45,777 bases of DNA from JAGXQV01 sp964527565 (lineage in GTDB: Bacteria; Pseudomonadota; Gammaproteobacteria; Burkholderiales; Sulfuricellaceae), in contig CAZGOY010000026.1 of the NCBI GenBank assembly GCA_964527565.1, forward strand, positions 1 through 45,777. The letters are read 5' to 3'. The position numbers and the translations under genes are program-made. The notes below the pieces were generated by a model. It saw nothing but the letters and a program-made list of their open reading frames with translations, had not been told where the DNA came from and made no database searches. Positions 8,266-16,337 of the stretch are shown here, in pieces (positions within the stretch are counted from its first letter, which is position 1; each line of letters starts with the position of its first letter).

Positions 8266-8978
8266 CGCGGACTGATCGCCGAATGTGATGCGCTGAGCGC
8301 TTTTTGCAGGCGAATGCCCACCGCCTCTTCCATGCCCATTTTGGCAAGGCATTCGCCAAGGTAGGCGGGATTGTCCGCCAATAATTCCCTGGCCTTCAGA
8401 AACGCGCGCTGTGCGGAATCGCCGTAGGCAGCGGATGCTTTTTCCCACGCCCCTTGAGGGATGGGGCCCCAATGTTCCTCCATGACCAGCAAGTCGATGA
8501 TGTCCCGGTTCATCGTGCTCCTGTCGGTGAAACGGTCGGCATTTGCCAGCAATTTTTCCGCGAACAGATCAGTTTTTGTCAGACAGGGAACCGGGATGGG
8601 GGGAATGTCGGTGCCATCCAATTCGATCCGCGCTTCACGCACGATTTCAAACTTGATGGGTATGCCATCGGCGGCGAGAATGGCGCGAATGCCGTCGCGG
8701 TCTGCCCTGACTTCACGCAGGACTGTAATGCCGGCGGGGAAAAGATCAACCAACCCGTTATCGAATATCGATTTGCGTAGCTTGCGATATCCTTCCTGAT
8801 CAGCGCAAAGAAAGTCAATATCGACGGATTCGCGGTATTCGTCCAGTTGGAGCGCAATGGCCGTGCCGCCACCAAAATAGCACTTGGCGTCACGCAGAAA
8901 GGGCGCATTCATGCCTGCAAGCACGACGGCAACTCTTTGATGGTGCGGGCGCTTATACATGGAGAAGCCCGTGGCCAT
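8262..8978 (-). CDS. AbiEii-like nucleotidyltransferase
   Basis: This 238-residue protein has the nucleotidyltransferase signature GGGTAIALQLDEYRESVDIDF (G-G-G-T, then D-x-D) at about residues 36-57, as in the AbiEii/AbiGii toxin family (DUF1814). AbiE-type proteins are phage-defence or toxin-antitoxin NTases in the cytosol; some relatives modify tRNA. Downstream KTDLFAEKLLANADR and a helical C-terminus also fit the family. It overlaps the small gene upstream by 26 bases (8 bases if the start is MYKRPH at 8960) and overlaps the DegT gene downstream by 4 bases, so it is translated within the sugar operon. A toxin role is family-based; a role in glycan synthesis cannot be ruled out. Confidence 0.75.
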   Translation of the reverse strand: MATGFSMYKRPHHQRVAVVLAGMNAPFLRDAKCYFGGGTAIALQLDEYRESVDIDFLCADQEGYRKLRKSIFDNGLVDLFPAGITVLREVRADRDGIRAILAADGIPIKFEIVREARIELDGTDIPPIPVPCLTKTDLFAEKLLANADRFTDRSTMNRDIIDLLVMEEHWGPIPQGAWEKASAAYGDSAQRAFLKARELLADNPAYLGECLAKMGMEEAVGIRLQKALSASHSAISPR

Positions 8979-9174
8979 ACTGGCGCACCAAGCGTTCGAT
9001 CAGTGCGTTTTCCTTCGGCGTCATCGCGGTTTTGTCGACAAAGCGCCAGTTCGATTCGTACAGCGCCAGTGCCTCGTCACCAGCAATGTGGCGCACGGCG
9101 CGGTTCCACGCCAAAAGCGCAAGCTCGGGGTAATCGTCGATGCACAGGATGTCGGTCGGGCAGGCGGTTTCCAT
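8953..9174 (-). CDS. Small partner of the AbiEii-like nucleotidyltransferase
   Basis: This 73-residue protein starts at 9174 (METACP), 11 bases after the stop of the PseB-like gene; the same frame can be read further upstream, but only into that gene. It has no recognisable domain. It contains a tryptophan-rich middle (LLAWNRAV, ESNWRFVDK) and a helical tail. Its position directly before an AbiEii-like gene with an overlap is the usual layout of the small antitoxin-side gene of such pairs, so I call it a putative partner by context only. It could equally be an uncharacterised accessory protein. Confidence 0.6.
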   Translation of the reverse strand: METACPTDILCIDDYPELALLAWNRAVRHIAGDEALALYESNWRFVDKTAMTPKENALIERLVRQYGHGLLHV

Positions 9175-9185
9175 GGTTGTTGCGG

Positions 9186-10193
9186 CTAGAAGTTGGCGAA
9201 TTCGCCACCGGCCATCTCCATTTCCTCGAATTCCCGGTCGGCACGCGCCATCAGTCGCTTGATTGCATCTTTTTCGACCAGGCTGTCGAAAGAACTGTAT
9301 TCCGTTTGCAGGTGATCGAAGTTGCCCTTGCTCCACCAGGGATGGATTTTATAGTAGTCGCCCAGATCCTCGGTGCGGATCAATTCTTCCTCGGTGAGCA
9401 TGATCTCGTTGAGTTTCTCGCCAGGCAGCATGCCGATGATGTCGTATTCCAGCGGTTTGCCCGCTTCCTCGCTGATGATCGCCGCCAAGTCGGTAATGAG
9501 CGCCGCAGGGGCCTTGCGCACGAAGATTTCGCCGCCCTGCTGCTGTTCTGCGGCGTACAGCACCAGGTCGATGGCATCGTTGAGAGTCAACAAAAAACGC
9601 GTCATGCGCTCGTCGGTAATGGTCAGGCGCTTGCCGGTGGCAAGCAGGCGGCGGAACAGGGGAATCACCGAGCCGCGCGAGCGCAGCACGTTGCCGTAGC
9701 GCACGCAGGCAAAGCGGGTGCCGCGATTGAGGCGCGACTGGTTGCCTTTCAGCACGATACGTTCTTGCAGGGCCTTGGTCATGCCCATCACGTTGACCGG
9801 CTTGACCGCCTTGTCGGTGCTGATCATGACGAAGGCTTCCAGGCCATTGCGCAGCGCAGCATCGACCACGTTCTGCGCGCCGGTGACGTTGGTGTGGATG
9901 GCTTCGTGGGGGAAATTCTCGCAGGCCGGAACCTGTTTCAGCGCGGCGGCATGGAACATGATGTCGATGCCGCTCATCGCCTCGTCCAGGCACTCGCGCT
10001 TGCGCACGTCGCCGATGACGAAGGAAAGGTTGTTTCTGCCCCGGTAGAAAACGCGCATGTCGTGCTGCTTTTTCTCGTCGCGACTCAATACGCGCACCTC
10101 GCGCGCGCCGAGATCGAGCAGGCGGCGCACTATGAAGTTGCCGAAAGAGCCGGTGCCGCCGCTCACCAGTACAGATTTTTCCGAGTAGTCCAT
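9186..10193 (-). CDS. PseB/CapE-like UDP-GlcNAc 4,6-dehydratase family protein
   Basis: This 335-residue extended short-chain dehydrogenase/reductase has an NAD(P)-binding loop at residues 11-19 (SGGTGSFGN). SerMet replaces the usual Tyr in the YxxxK region (MISTDKAVKPVNVMGMTK), as in the inverting dehydratases PseB, FlaA1 and CapE. FHAAALKQVP and YGNVLRSRGSVIP are typical of this branch, as is the tail GEKLNEIMLTEEEL. The reaction is expected to be conversion of UDP-GlcNAc to a UDP-4-keto-6-deoxy-hexose (with C5 inversion in PseB), the first step toward pseudaminic acid or related amino-deoxy sugars. The DegT and GNAT genes downstream fit the next steps. No PseF, PseG or PseI is visible here, so a full nonulosonate pathway is not shown. 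Confidence 0.85.
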   Translation of the reverse strand: MDYSEKSVLVSGGTGSFGNFIVRRLLDLGAREVRVLSRDEKKQHDMRVFYRGRNNLSFVIGDVRKRECLDEAMSGIDIMFHAAALKQVPACENFPHEAIHTNVTGAQNVVDAALRNGLEAFVMISTDKAVKPVNVMGMTKALQERIVLKGNQSRLNRGTRFACVRYGNVLRSRGSVIPLFRRLLATGKRLTITDERMTRFLLTLNDAIDLVLYAAEQQQGGEIFVRKAPAALITDLAAIISEEAGKPLEYDIIGMLPGEKLNEIMLTEEELIRTEDLGDYYKIHPWWSKGNFDHLQTEYSSFDSLVEKDAIKRLMARADREFEEMEMAGGEFANF

Positions 10194-10216
10194 AGAATAT
10201 TTTCCCTTAGGTTTAA

Positions 10217-10948
10217 TCAGCGCTTCCTGAATGTTTCTTCCGCGATAGCTTGCTCATGTGCATTCACGGCGCTTTTGAAAAAGGCATAAATGTCCTCAAC
10301 CGGCTCGGCAATGCCTATCGATTCAAAGCCTTCATCTTCTTTGTCCAGCGGCACTTCACCGGTCAGGACGGACTTGGCGTACTCCGGCGAGCAGGCGGGA
10401 TCAGCGTCCGCGCCGACTTGCAGGATGTCAGCGAGGTTCCTGCCGCGCATCAGGAAAGTTTTCAGGTCGTAGAGGTCTCGCGAGCGCACACGCTGATGGA
10501 TGAGGTGGGACTTCATGGCAAACAAACCCTCTTCACCCATGATACGGAAAGAAGTGCCGGTATCGGCCACACGCGGGAAGGAATCGAAATGCTGGTAGAT
10601 CATGTCAGCGCGGGAAAAGAGTGTGACCTTGACGCCGCCGATCACATAGTCCTGGGCGTGGGCCAGAAGATCCCTGCCGTTGATTCTCTCGGCAACAATC
10701 TGTCGATGTGGCGTCGCAAGATCAACCTTGAAACCGGCCTGCCGTGTCATGTGGGCAATCGAGGAAATAACTCCCTTGTCCATACACTCACCAAATATCC
10801 AGAAATCGAGATCTTCGCTGCGACGGTGTGCGATTTGCAGCGCCAAGGCGGCACCTCCAATCAGCGTGAAATCACGCAACGCCATATTGGCAGCAAGCTG
10901 GTCAAATACCCGGCGGGTTGCTTCGGGAAGGCTATCGAGCCTGAGCAC
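10217..10948 (-). CDS. Second AbiEii-like nucleotidyltransferase
   Basis: The start is taken as GTG at 10948 because AGGAAGGGG lies 7 bases upstream, giving 243 residues and a 17-base overlap with the small gene upstream. A longer reading to 11008 would overlap that gene far more. The NTase signature is GGAALALQIAHRRSEDLDFW (G-G-x-A and D-x-D), followed by FSRADMIYQHFDSFPR and a helical C-terminus with RDLYDLKTFL. This is the AbiEii/DUF1814 fold, but the protein is not a close copy of the NTase at 8262-8978. It lies 23 bases upstream of the PseB-like gene in the same direction, so the two are probably co-transcribed. Confidence 0.72.
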   Translation of the reverse strand: MLRLDSLPEATRRVFDQLAANMALRDFTLIGGAALALQIAHRRSEDLDFWIFGECMDKGVISSIAHMTRQAGFKVDLATPHRQIVAERINGRDLLAHAQDYVIGGVKVTLFSRADMIYQHFDSFPRVADTGTSFRIMGEEGLFAMKSHLIHQRVRSRDLYDLKTFLMRGRNLADILQVGADADPACSPEYAKSVLTGEVPLDKEDEGFESIGIAEPVEDIYAFFKSAVNAHEQAIAEETFRKR

Positions 10949-11198
10949 GAGCAAACCCCTTCCTGATGTTATCCAGCATGCGGGCAAGGGACTGGCTGCT
11001 TGCGACATCGTCCGGCAGGTCGGCGTGCAGGTTTTCGATCATGCCAAGACCAAAATGCGCACACACGCGGCAGATATCCTGGTAGATGCCACGTTCCAGA
11101 ACATTGAGAATCAGCGCTTCATCGCTGATGGAAGGGTTTGGCCAGTCGTAGGGGAAGGATAGGCCCAGTTGTGCGCTTTTTCGTGCAGAACGGTTCAT
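10932..11198 (-). CDS. Small partner of the second AbiEii-like nucleotidyltransferase
   Basis: The start at 11198 (MNRSARKSAQ, 88 residues) is chosen because AAGGTGAGG lies 8 bases upstream. Longer readings from 11264 or 11312 have weaker start sites. The protein contains YDWPNP near the N-terminus and CRVCAHFG in the middle. I know no function for it. I recall similar small proteins encoded just before AbiEii-type NTases, where they are thought to be the antitoxin-side partner; that is context, not proof. It is the first gene of the leftward series, and the gap to 11371 should hold the operon promoter, though I see no clear consensus there. Confidence 0.6.
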   Translation of the reverse strand: MNRSARKSAQLGLSFPYDWPNPSISDEALILNVLERGIYQDICRVCAHFGLGMIENLHADLPDDVASSQSLARMLDNIRKGFARAQAR

Positions 11199-11370
11199 TC
11201 GCTTGGCCTCACCTTCACTTTTGCCTCGTTGCAGCACGCCTGCACCGGCCCCCATCTCGTACATCTGTTCTGCATCTCCTGATCTTTCCTGACAATATAA
11301 CAAACTTTTCATCTGAATGGCCTTGTGCTGGCCGGAATTGAATTGATGGAAAAACCAGAAAGCTGGTAGC

Positions 11371-13440
11371 ATGAACTCCGGGTGTGCAAAACGAGCGGGG
11401 ATGGGAATGGCGGACAAGAAACTGGTGCTGCATGTGGGCTGCGGCCCGGAAAACGCGGCGGGGCTGCATTCGGCTTTTCAGGGGAGCGGGTGGCGCGAGA
11501 TACGCCTGGACATCGATCCGGATGTCAAACCAGAAATTATCGGCACCCTCACGGATATGGGCATGGTTGAGAACGAATCCATGGATGCCGTGTGGTCCAG
11601 CCACAATGTGGAGCATATTTTCTCCCACCAGGTGCCGGTAGCCTTGCGTGAGTTTTACCGGGTGTTGAAACCCGGTGGTTTCGCGCTGGTGACGCTGCCG
11701 GATTTGCAGGCCGCCGCCGAGATGGCGGCGGCGGACCAATTCGACGAAGTAGCCTATGTTTCCCCGGCTGGCCCGATCACGCCGATGGACATGATTTACA
11801 GCTACCGGCGCTTTCTTCTCGATGAAAACGAATTCATGTGCCATCGCACCGGCTTTACCGCCCGTACGCTCTACCGCGCTTTGCGTTCGGCGGGATTTTC
11901 TGCGGTGGTGGTGGAACGCCATGACTTTGCCCTGTGGGCAACGGCATGGAAGGATTCGTCCGCTCTACCCATCTCCATTTCGGGCTGGGGGGAGTGCGCC
12001 TATGTTCCACAGAATGAGGATGAAATGCTGGTCGGTTGCCGTCTGTGGCGCAGGGGGGGAGGGGTGGGTGCAATGGATTTCCGTACCTTGCACGAACTGC
12101 GCATTACCGCCGGGCACGAACGCATTGTCCCGGTGCTGTTGCTCGGTAGTCCCGAGGAAATCCCCTTTATTTTCGGTTTCAATGCGTTGCTCGACCGCTG
12201 CGGGTTTTTGGTGAAACTGGTGGTTGTCGCGCCCTTTGGCGCGCCGCCCGGCTGGTACGACAATGATCGGCAGGAATGGTTTAGCCTGCCCGAAGGAGTG
12301 CCCGACTTTATCGCCAAAGTGGTGCAGGGGGTACCGGCGGACTGGGCCGGCTTGATAAAGCCGGCCCCGCTGGCTTATGGTCGCCCGCAGGGGGTCGTTT
12401 CGCTGACTCCCGAAGAGGCGGAAGCCTTGCCAAGTCCTTCCCCGGTTTCCGCGCCGAAGTCTGAAAAATGCGGGGAGATGGCTGTCGAGCCTGAAAAGGC
12501 GCCCTCCATGCCGTTGGAGGAACGTTGCGCCAATCTGCGGCAATGGCTTCTGGCGGGAGACTATGAACAGGGGCTGGCCGCACTGGATGTTTGCGCGGCG
12601 CCTTCCCCGGCGCCCTCCCCCGGCTTGCCGCGCTGGGACGGCTTGATCCGGCCGAATACCACTTTGTTGTTGCAGGCGGGAACGGATTGGGGTGAGGCGA
12701 TACAAATGGTACGCTATGCCCGTTTCATCGCCGAGAAGGGCATGAGGGTGGTGGCGCAGTGCCCGCAGGAAATCGAGGAAATTCTTCAGACCCACGACGG
12801 TATCGCGCTGGTCTATGGCGACCAGGAGCTTGCATCCAGTGGTGGCTACGTCTTGCCCATGAGCAGCCTGCCTCTCCAGTTCCAGACACGGCTCGACAGT
12901 ATTCCGTTAACCATTCCCTACCTGTTTTCGCGTTCCGAGGACGTCATGCACTGGCGTGCGCGTTTCACACCCTACGACCATACCATCAAGATTGGCGTTT
13001 ACTGGCGTGATGGCGATTTGGGGGCGGCGTTACTGGAGGCTTTGGCCGGTGTTCCCGGCGTGACGCTCTTCAACCTGACCGGCGAGGTCGGCGCCGCTAG
13101 AGAAGCCGAAAGAGGAGAAGCCGTGTCCGTCCCCGAGTTGGCCGGGGCACACGCGCGCTTCTCGCCGGTGCTGGACGTGCTGGACATGGTCATCGCGGAG
13201 GAATCCTGGATTCTTCATCTGGCTGGCGCGCTGGGGCGCACCGCCTGGGGGGTGTTGCCGAGGGAACACGGCTGGTGTTGGGGGCGGGGTGACCGCAGCC
13301 CCTGGTATCCCCAGACCTTGCTGTTCCGCCAGGAACGGGAAGGGGAATGGCGGGAAGCCGTTGCTGCCGTGAGGGCTTTGCTGGATGGGGTGATGGGCGA
13401 TGTGCTGATGGAAGCGGGCGTGGCAGGAAGCAACCAGTAA
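11371..13440 (+). CDS. SAM methyltransferase fused to a GT9-like C-terminal domain
   Basis: This protein has up to 689 residues; ATGs at 11401 and 11407 (MADKKLVLHV) are alternative starts. Residues about 15-185 form a class I methyltransferase: VLHVGCGPEN (SAM loop), an acidic LDIDP and the post-motif VLKPGGFALVTLPD. A middle region (about 230-330) is unrecognised. From about residue 420, LLLQAGTDWGEAIQMVRYARF to WYPQTLLFRQ matches the heptosyltransferase-like domain often found behind TPRs in glycan proteins. Its usual HNxxDRxRS stretch is missing, so catalysis there is doubtful. Together with the next gene, only 22 bases away, and flagellin beyond, a role in making or methylating a flagellin glycan is likely (inference). 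Confidence 0.78.
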   Translation: MNSGCAKRAGMGMADKKLVLHVGCGPENAAGLHSAFQGSGWREIRLDIDPDVKPEIIGTLTDMGMVENESMDAVWSSHNVEHIFSHQVPVALREFYRVLKPGGFALVTLPDLQAAAEMAAADQFDEVAYVSPAGPITPMDMIYSYRRFLLDENEFMCHRTGFTARTLYRALRSAGFSAVVVERHDFALWATAWKDSSALPISISGWGECAYVPQNEDEMLVGCRLWRRGGGVGAMDFRTLHELRITAGHERIVPVLLLGSPEEIPFIFGFNALLDRCGFLVKLVVVAPFGAPPGWYDNDRQEWFSLPEGVPDFIAKVVQGVPADWAGLIKPAPLAYGRPQGVVSLTPEEAEALPSPSPVSAPKSEKCGEMAVEPEKAPSMPLEERCANLRQWLLAGDYEQGLAALDVCAAPSPAPSPGLPRWDGLIRPNTTLLLQAGTDWGEAIQMVRYARFIAEKGMRVVAQCPQEIEEILQTHDGIALVYGDQELASSGGYVLPMSSLPLQFQTRLDSIPLTIPYLFSRSEDVMHWRARFTPYDHTIKIGVYWRDGDLGAALLEALAGVPGVTLFNLTGEVGAAREAERGEAVSVPELAGAHARFSPVLDVLDMVIAEESWILHLAGALGRTAWGVLPREHGWCWGRGDRSPWYPQTLLFRQEREGEWREAVAAVRALLDGVMGDVLMEAGVAGSNQ

Positions 13441-13462
13441 TCGAAAATGAGAGGGACGTACC

Positions 13463-16213
13463 GTGAGTTTTGAATGGAAAAAGGAATCCCCGCATTCCGC
13501 TATTGCGGAAAGAGAAAGTGCTGCTCTGGACGCCGTCGCCGCCCGCCGCGGGGAATATCTCGGAGAATTACCGGCCTATATCCTATGGCAGGGCTTGCGC
13601 GAGTATCCCAAAGCCTGGGGGCCGTTGCTGGAGGCGCGGCAGGCTTCCTGGCCGTCGCAGCCGCGTTTTCATCTGGTGATTTTGAGCGTGGACGATAATG
13701 AAGCGCGCCTTGCCAACACCATTACTTCGCTGACCGGCCAGTGGTACGCAAATATTCGCCTCAGCGTGGTTTTCGGCACTCGGATTCCAGATGGTCTTGT
13801 CTCATCGGAGAAGTCGGACAAACTCGACTGGCATGAGGGCGGGGGAAACCTGCTGGAAACTGCCAACCGCATTTTGCTTGAAGGGGATGGCGATTGGGTC
13901 GGGGTGCTCAGCGCGGGTGACGAGATTGCGCCACAGGCGCTGTATTACTGGGCCGAGTCGGCGTTTTCCCACCCGGATTGGGCGCTGGTGTACAGCGACG
14001 AAGACCGGCTGGGTGCCGGGGGGCGGCGTGAATTGCCGCACTTCAAGCCGGATTTCAACCTGGATTTGCTGCGCAGCCACGGTTATATCGGCGGGTTGCT
14101 GTTGGCAAAACGCGGGTTTTTTGCACACCTGGGCGGGTTTGATCAGGCGTTGTCCGGCACCGAGGAACATGACTTGGTTCTGCGTGCCTACGAGTCCGGC
14201 GGCGCACGGGTGATCGGCCACATTCCCGATGTGTTTTACCATCGGCTGGTCGATGGCGGCTATTGCCGCCGACCGGCAAACGAGCTGGTGGCGCTGGGGC
14301 GCGGGGTGGTGCAGGCGCATCTCGACCGGCTGGGGGTGGATGCGCGCGTGGAAGAGGGGTATTTCCGCACTTCATGGCGCGTGGACTATCGTTATCCTGA
14401 TAGTCCCAAGGTCTCTATTCTGGTGGCAGGGGGGGGCAATCTGGCGCAATTGCAGCGCTGCCTGGAATCCCTGCTGGAGCGCACGGCTTATCCCGATTAT
14501 GAAATTCTGGTGGCGGATGCGCACGCTAACGGCGAGGTGGATGCCTGGTTGGCGCAACTCGCCGCTCTGGGGGAGGCGCGCCTGCGGGCGCGCTCCGTGG
14601 CGCAGGGGTTGGCCTGCTGCGCGTTGTTCGACGTGCTGGCGGGTGAAGCGCAAGGCGATTATCTGGTGTTCTTGCAGGGCGATTGCGCTGTCGTGCAGGA
14701 AAGCTGGCTTACCGATTTGATAAAGCACGCACGCCGCCCCGAGGTGGGCATGGTCGCGCCGCGTCTCGCTTCCGCCAAAGGCCGCTTGGTGGAGGGATGT
14801 GGCGTACTTGGCATGGGCGTTGGGGTGGCCTCACCCTTTGTCGGCGCCTCCCTGGATGCGGCCGGATACTGGGGGCGCGCCCACCTGGAGCAGAATTTCA
14901 GCGTATTGTATGGCGGCTGCCTGGTGATGGAAAAAGCCCTGTTCAGCTCCTTGGGTGGCTTCGGCCAATCATTTGAAGACGATGCCCAGAATGCTTGCGA
15001 CCTGTCGCTGCGCGTCACCCAGGAGGGGCAACTGGCGGTGTGGACGCCCTTCGTCACGCTACTGAGCGAATCGGTCACCCCGTCATCCCCCGTTTCCTGG
15101 CAGGAATTCCTGTATAAGTGGCGGACGCTGTTGCCGGACGACCCGGCTTTCAACCGCAACCTGGACCTGGGCGGGAACGGAATTCTGCTCGATCCCCGCC
15201 CGGAGGTCGGTTTCGATCCGCTACCGTGGCGTCCGGTTCCCAAGATACTGGCACATCAAGGCGATATTTTCGGTTGCGGCGAGTACCGCATCATCGCCCC
15301 GGCACGCGCCCTGCAAAACGCGGGGCGCGCCCAGACCTGGACCAATTTTTCCCTGCTCAGGGAAGCCGAGATGGCACGGCTGCGTCCTGATGCCGTGGTG
15401 ATGCAACGCCCCAATGTGGAATTGATTCCAGCGATCAAGAGTTACCGCAAATTTGGCGGGGCTTTCGTGGTTTATGAACTGGATGATTTGCTAAGCCATC
15501 TCACTTTGCGCAGCCACGCGCGCGATACGATAACCGGCGACATGGTGCAGGGGGTGATGAAAACCATTGCGCAGTGCGACCGCTTCGTGGTCTCGACTCC
15601 GGTGCTGGCGGATTTGTACCGCAGCTTGCACTCGGATATCCGGGTGCAAGCCAATTATCTGGAGCGGGCGCGCTGGGGCGGTTTTGTTCCGCGCCGCCAT
15701 CAGTCTGAGCGTCCGCGCGTGGGCTGGGCGGGCGGCGCCAGCCATGTCGGCGATCTGGAGATGGTTTCCGACGTGGTGCGCGAATTGGCCGATGAGGTGG
15801 ATTGGGTGTTTCTCGGCTTATGTCCGGAGAGTTTGCGCCCCTATGTGCGGGAAGTGCATGGTGGCGTACCCTTGCCGCAATACCAGAACAAACTGTCCAC
15901 ACTGGATCTTGATCTGGCGATTGCGCCCCTGGAAATCCATTTGTTCAACGAGGCCAAGAGCCATTTGCGTATCCTGGAATATGGCATCATGGGCTACCCG
16001 GTGATTTGTACGGACATTGCGCCCTACCGCGGCGATTATCCGGTGACGCGGGTACCCAACAAGCACGAGGCATGGGTGGCGGCGATCCGTGAAAAATTGT
16101 CCGCCCCCGATGCGCTGGCCGCCGAGGGTGACGCCCTGCGCCGCTATGTCGAGGAAAACTGGATGCTGGAAGACCATCTCGACGAATGGCTGGCGGCCTG
16201 GTTGCCGGGGTAA
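13463..16213 (+). CDS. Multidomain glycosyltransferase (GT2, GT2, GT1/GT4-like)
   Basis: This protein has 916 residues and starts with GTG at 13463, with AGAGGG 7 bases upstream. Domain 1 (about 70-260) is GT2-like: VYSDEDRL carries the metal-binding acidic motif, followed by FKPDFNLDLLRSHGYIGG and GTEEHDLVLRAYE. Domain 2 (about 310-530) is a second GT2-type fold with less clear motifs (FLQGDCAVV where DxD would be, and GGCLVMEKALF), so its activity is uncertain. Domain 3 (about 595-916) is a GT-B fold: GEYRIIAPARAL, YELDDLL, GWAGGASH and EAKSHLRILEYGIMGYPVI. Such enzymes build O-antigen-like chains in the cytosol. Its stop lies 10 bases before the sigma-28 promoter of fliC, so transcription may run into flagellin. 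Confidence 0.85.
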   Translation: MSFEWKKESPHSAIAERESAALDAVAARRGEYLGELPAYILWQGLREYPKAWGPLLEARQASWPSQPRFHLVILSVDDNEARLANTITSLTGQWYANIRLSVVFGTRIPDGLVSSEKSDKLDWHEGGGNLLETANRILLEGDGDWVGVLSAGDEIAPQALYYWAESAFSHPDWALVYSDEDRLGAGGRRELPHFKPDFNLDLLRSHGYIGGLLLAKRGFFAHLGGFDQALSGTEEHDLVLRAYESGGARVIGHIPDVFYHRLVDGGYCRRPANELVALGRGVVQAHLDRLGVDARVEEGYFRTSWRVDYRYPDSPKVSILVAGGGNLAQLQRCLESLLERTAYPDYEILVADAHANGEVDAWLAQLAALGEARLRARSVAQGLACCALFDVLAGEAQGDYLVFLQGDCAVVQESWLTDLIKHARRPEVGMVAPRLASAKGRLVEGCGVLGMGVGVASPFVGASLDAAGYWGRAHLEQNFSVLYGGCLVMEKALFSSLGGFGQSFEDDAQNACDLSLRVTQEGQLAVWTPFVTLLSESVTPSSPVSWQEFLYKWRTLLPDDPAFNRNLDLGGNGILLDPRPEVGFDPLPWRPVPKILAHQGDIFGCGEYRIIAPARALQNAGRAQTWTNFSLLREAEMARLRPDAVVMQRPNVELIPAIKSYRKFGGAFVVYELDDLLSHLTLRSHARDTITGDMVQGVMKTIAQCDRFVVSTPVLADLYRSLHSDIRVQANYLERARWGGFVPRRHQSERPRVGWAGGASHVGDLEMVSDVVRELADEVDWVFLGLCPESLRPYVREVHGGVPLPQYQNKLSTLDLDLAIAPLEIHLFNEAKSHLRILEYGIMGYPVICTDIAPYRGDYPVTRVPNKHEAWVAAIREKLSAPDALAAEGDALRRYVEENWMLEDHLDEWLAAWLPG

Positions 16214-16223
16214 AGCGCCGCGT

Positions 16224-16250
16224 TAAAGTTTTTGTCGGGGCAGTCGATAA
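16224..16250 (+). promoter_or_regulatory. Sigma-28 (FliA) promoter of fliC
   Basis: TAAAGTTT at 16224-16231, then 11 bases, then GTCGATAA at 16243-16250. The enterobacterial FliA consensus is TAAAGTTT-N11-GCCGATAA, so only one base differs and the spacing is exact. It predicts a leader of about 80 bases and expression of flagellin as a late flagellar gene. Confidence 0.9.
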
Positions 16251-16337
16251 TTGGCACAAGGTGGGAGCGATCTCAAGCCACCCTGAAGTAAGTTTGATCA
16301 ATGCTGTTTGTATTGGGTAAATTCAAGGAGAGCTATC

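Noticed and set aside
9186..10193. Calling a complete pseudaminic acid pathway
   Set aside because: Only a PseB-like enzyme, DegT aminotransferases and a generic GNAT are present; no PseF, PseG or PseI was found in the window.
8847..10289. Long plus-strand open frame opposite the PseB-like and NTase genes
   Set aside because: The minus strand genes have clear motifs and coupled starts; the plus frame has none.
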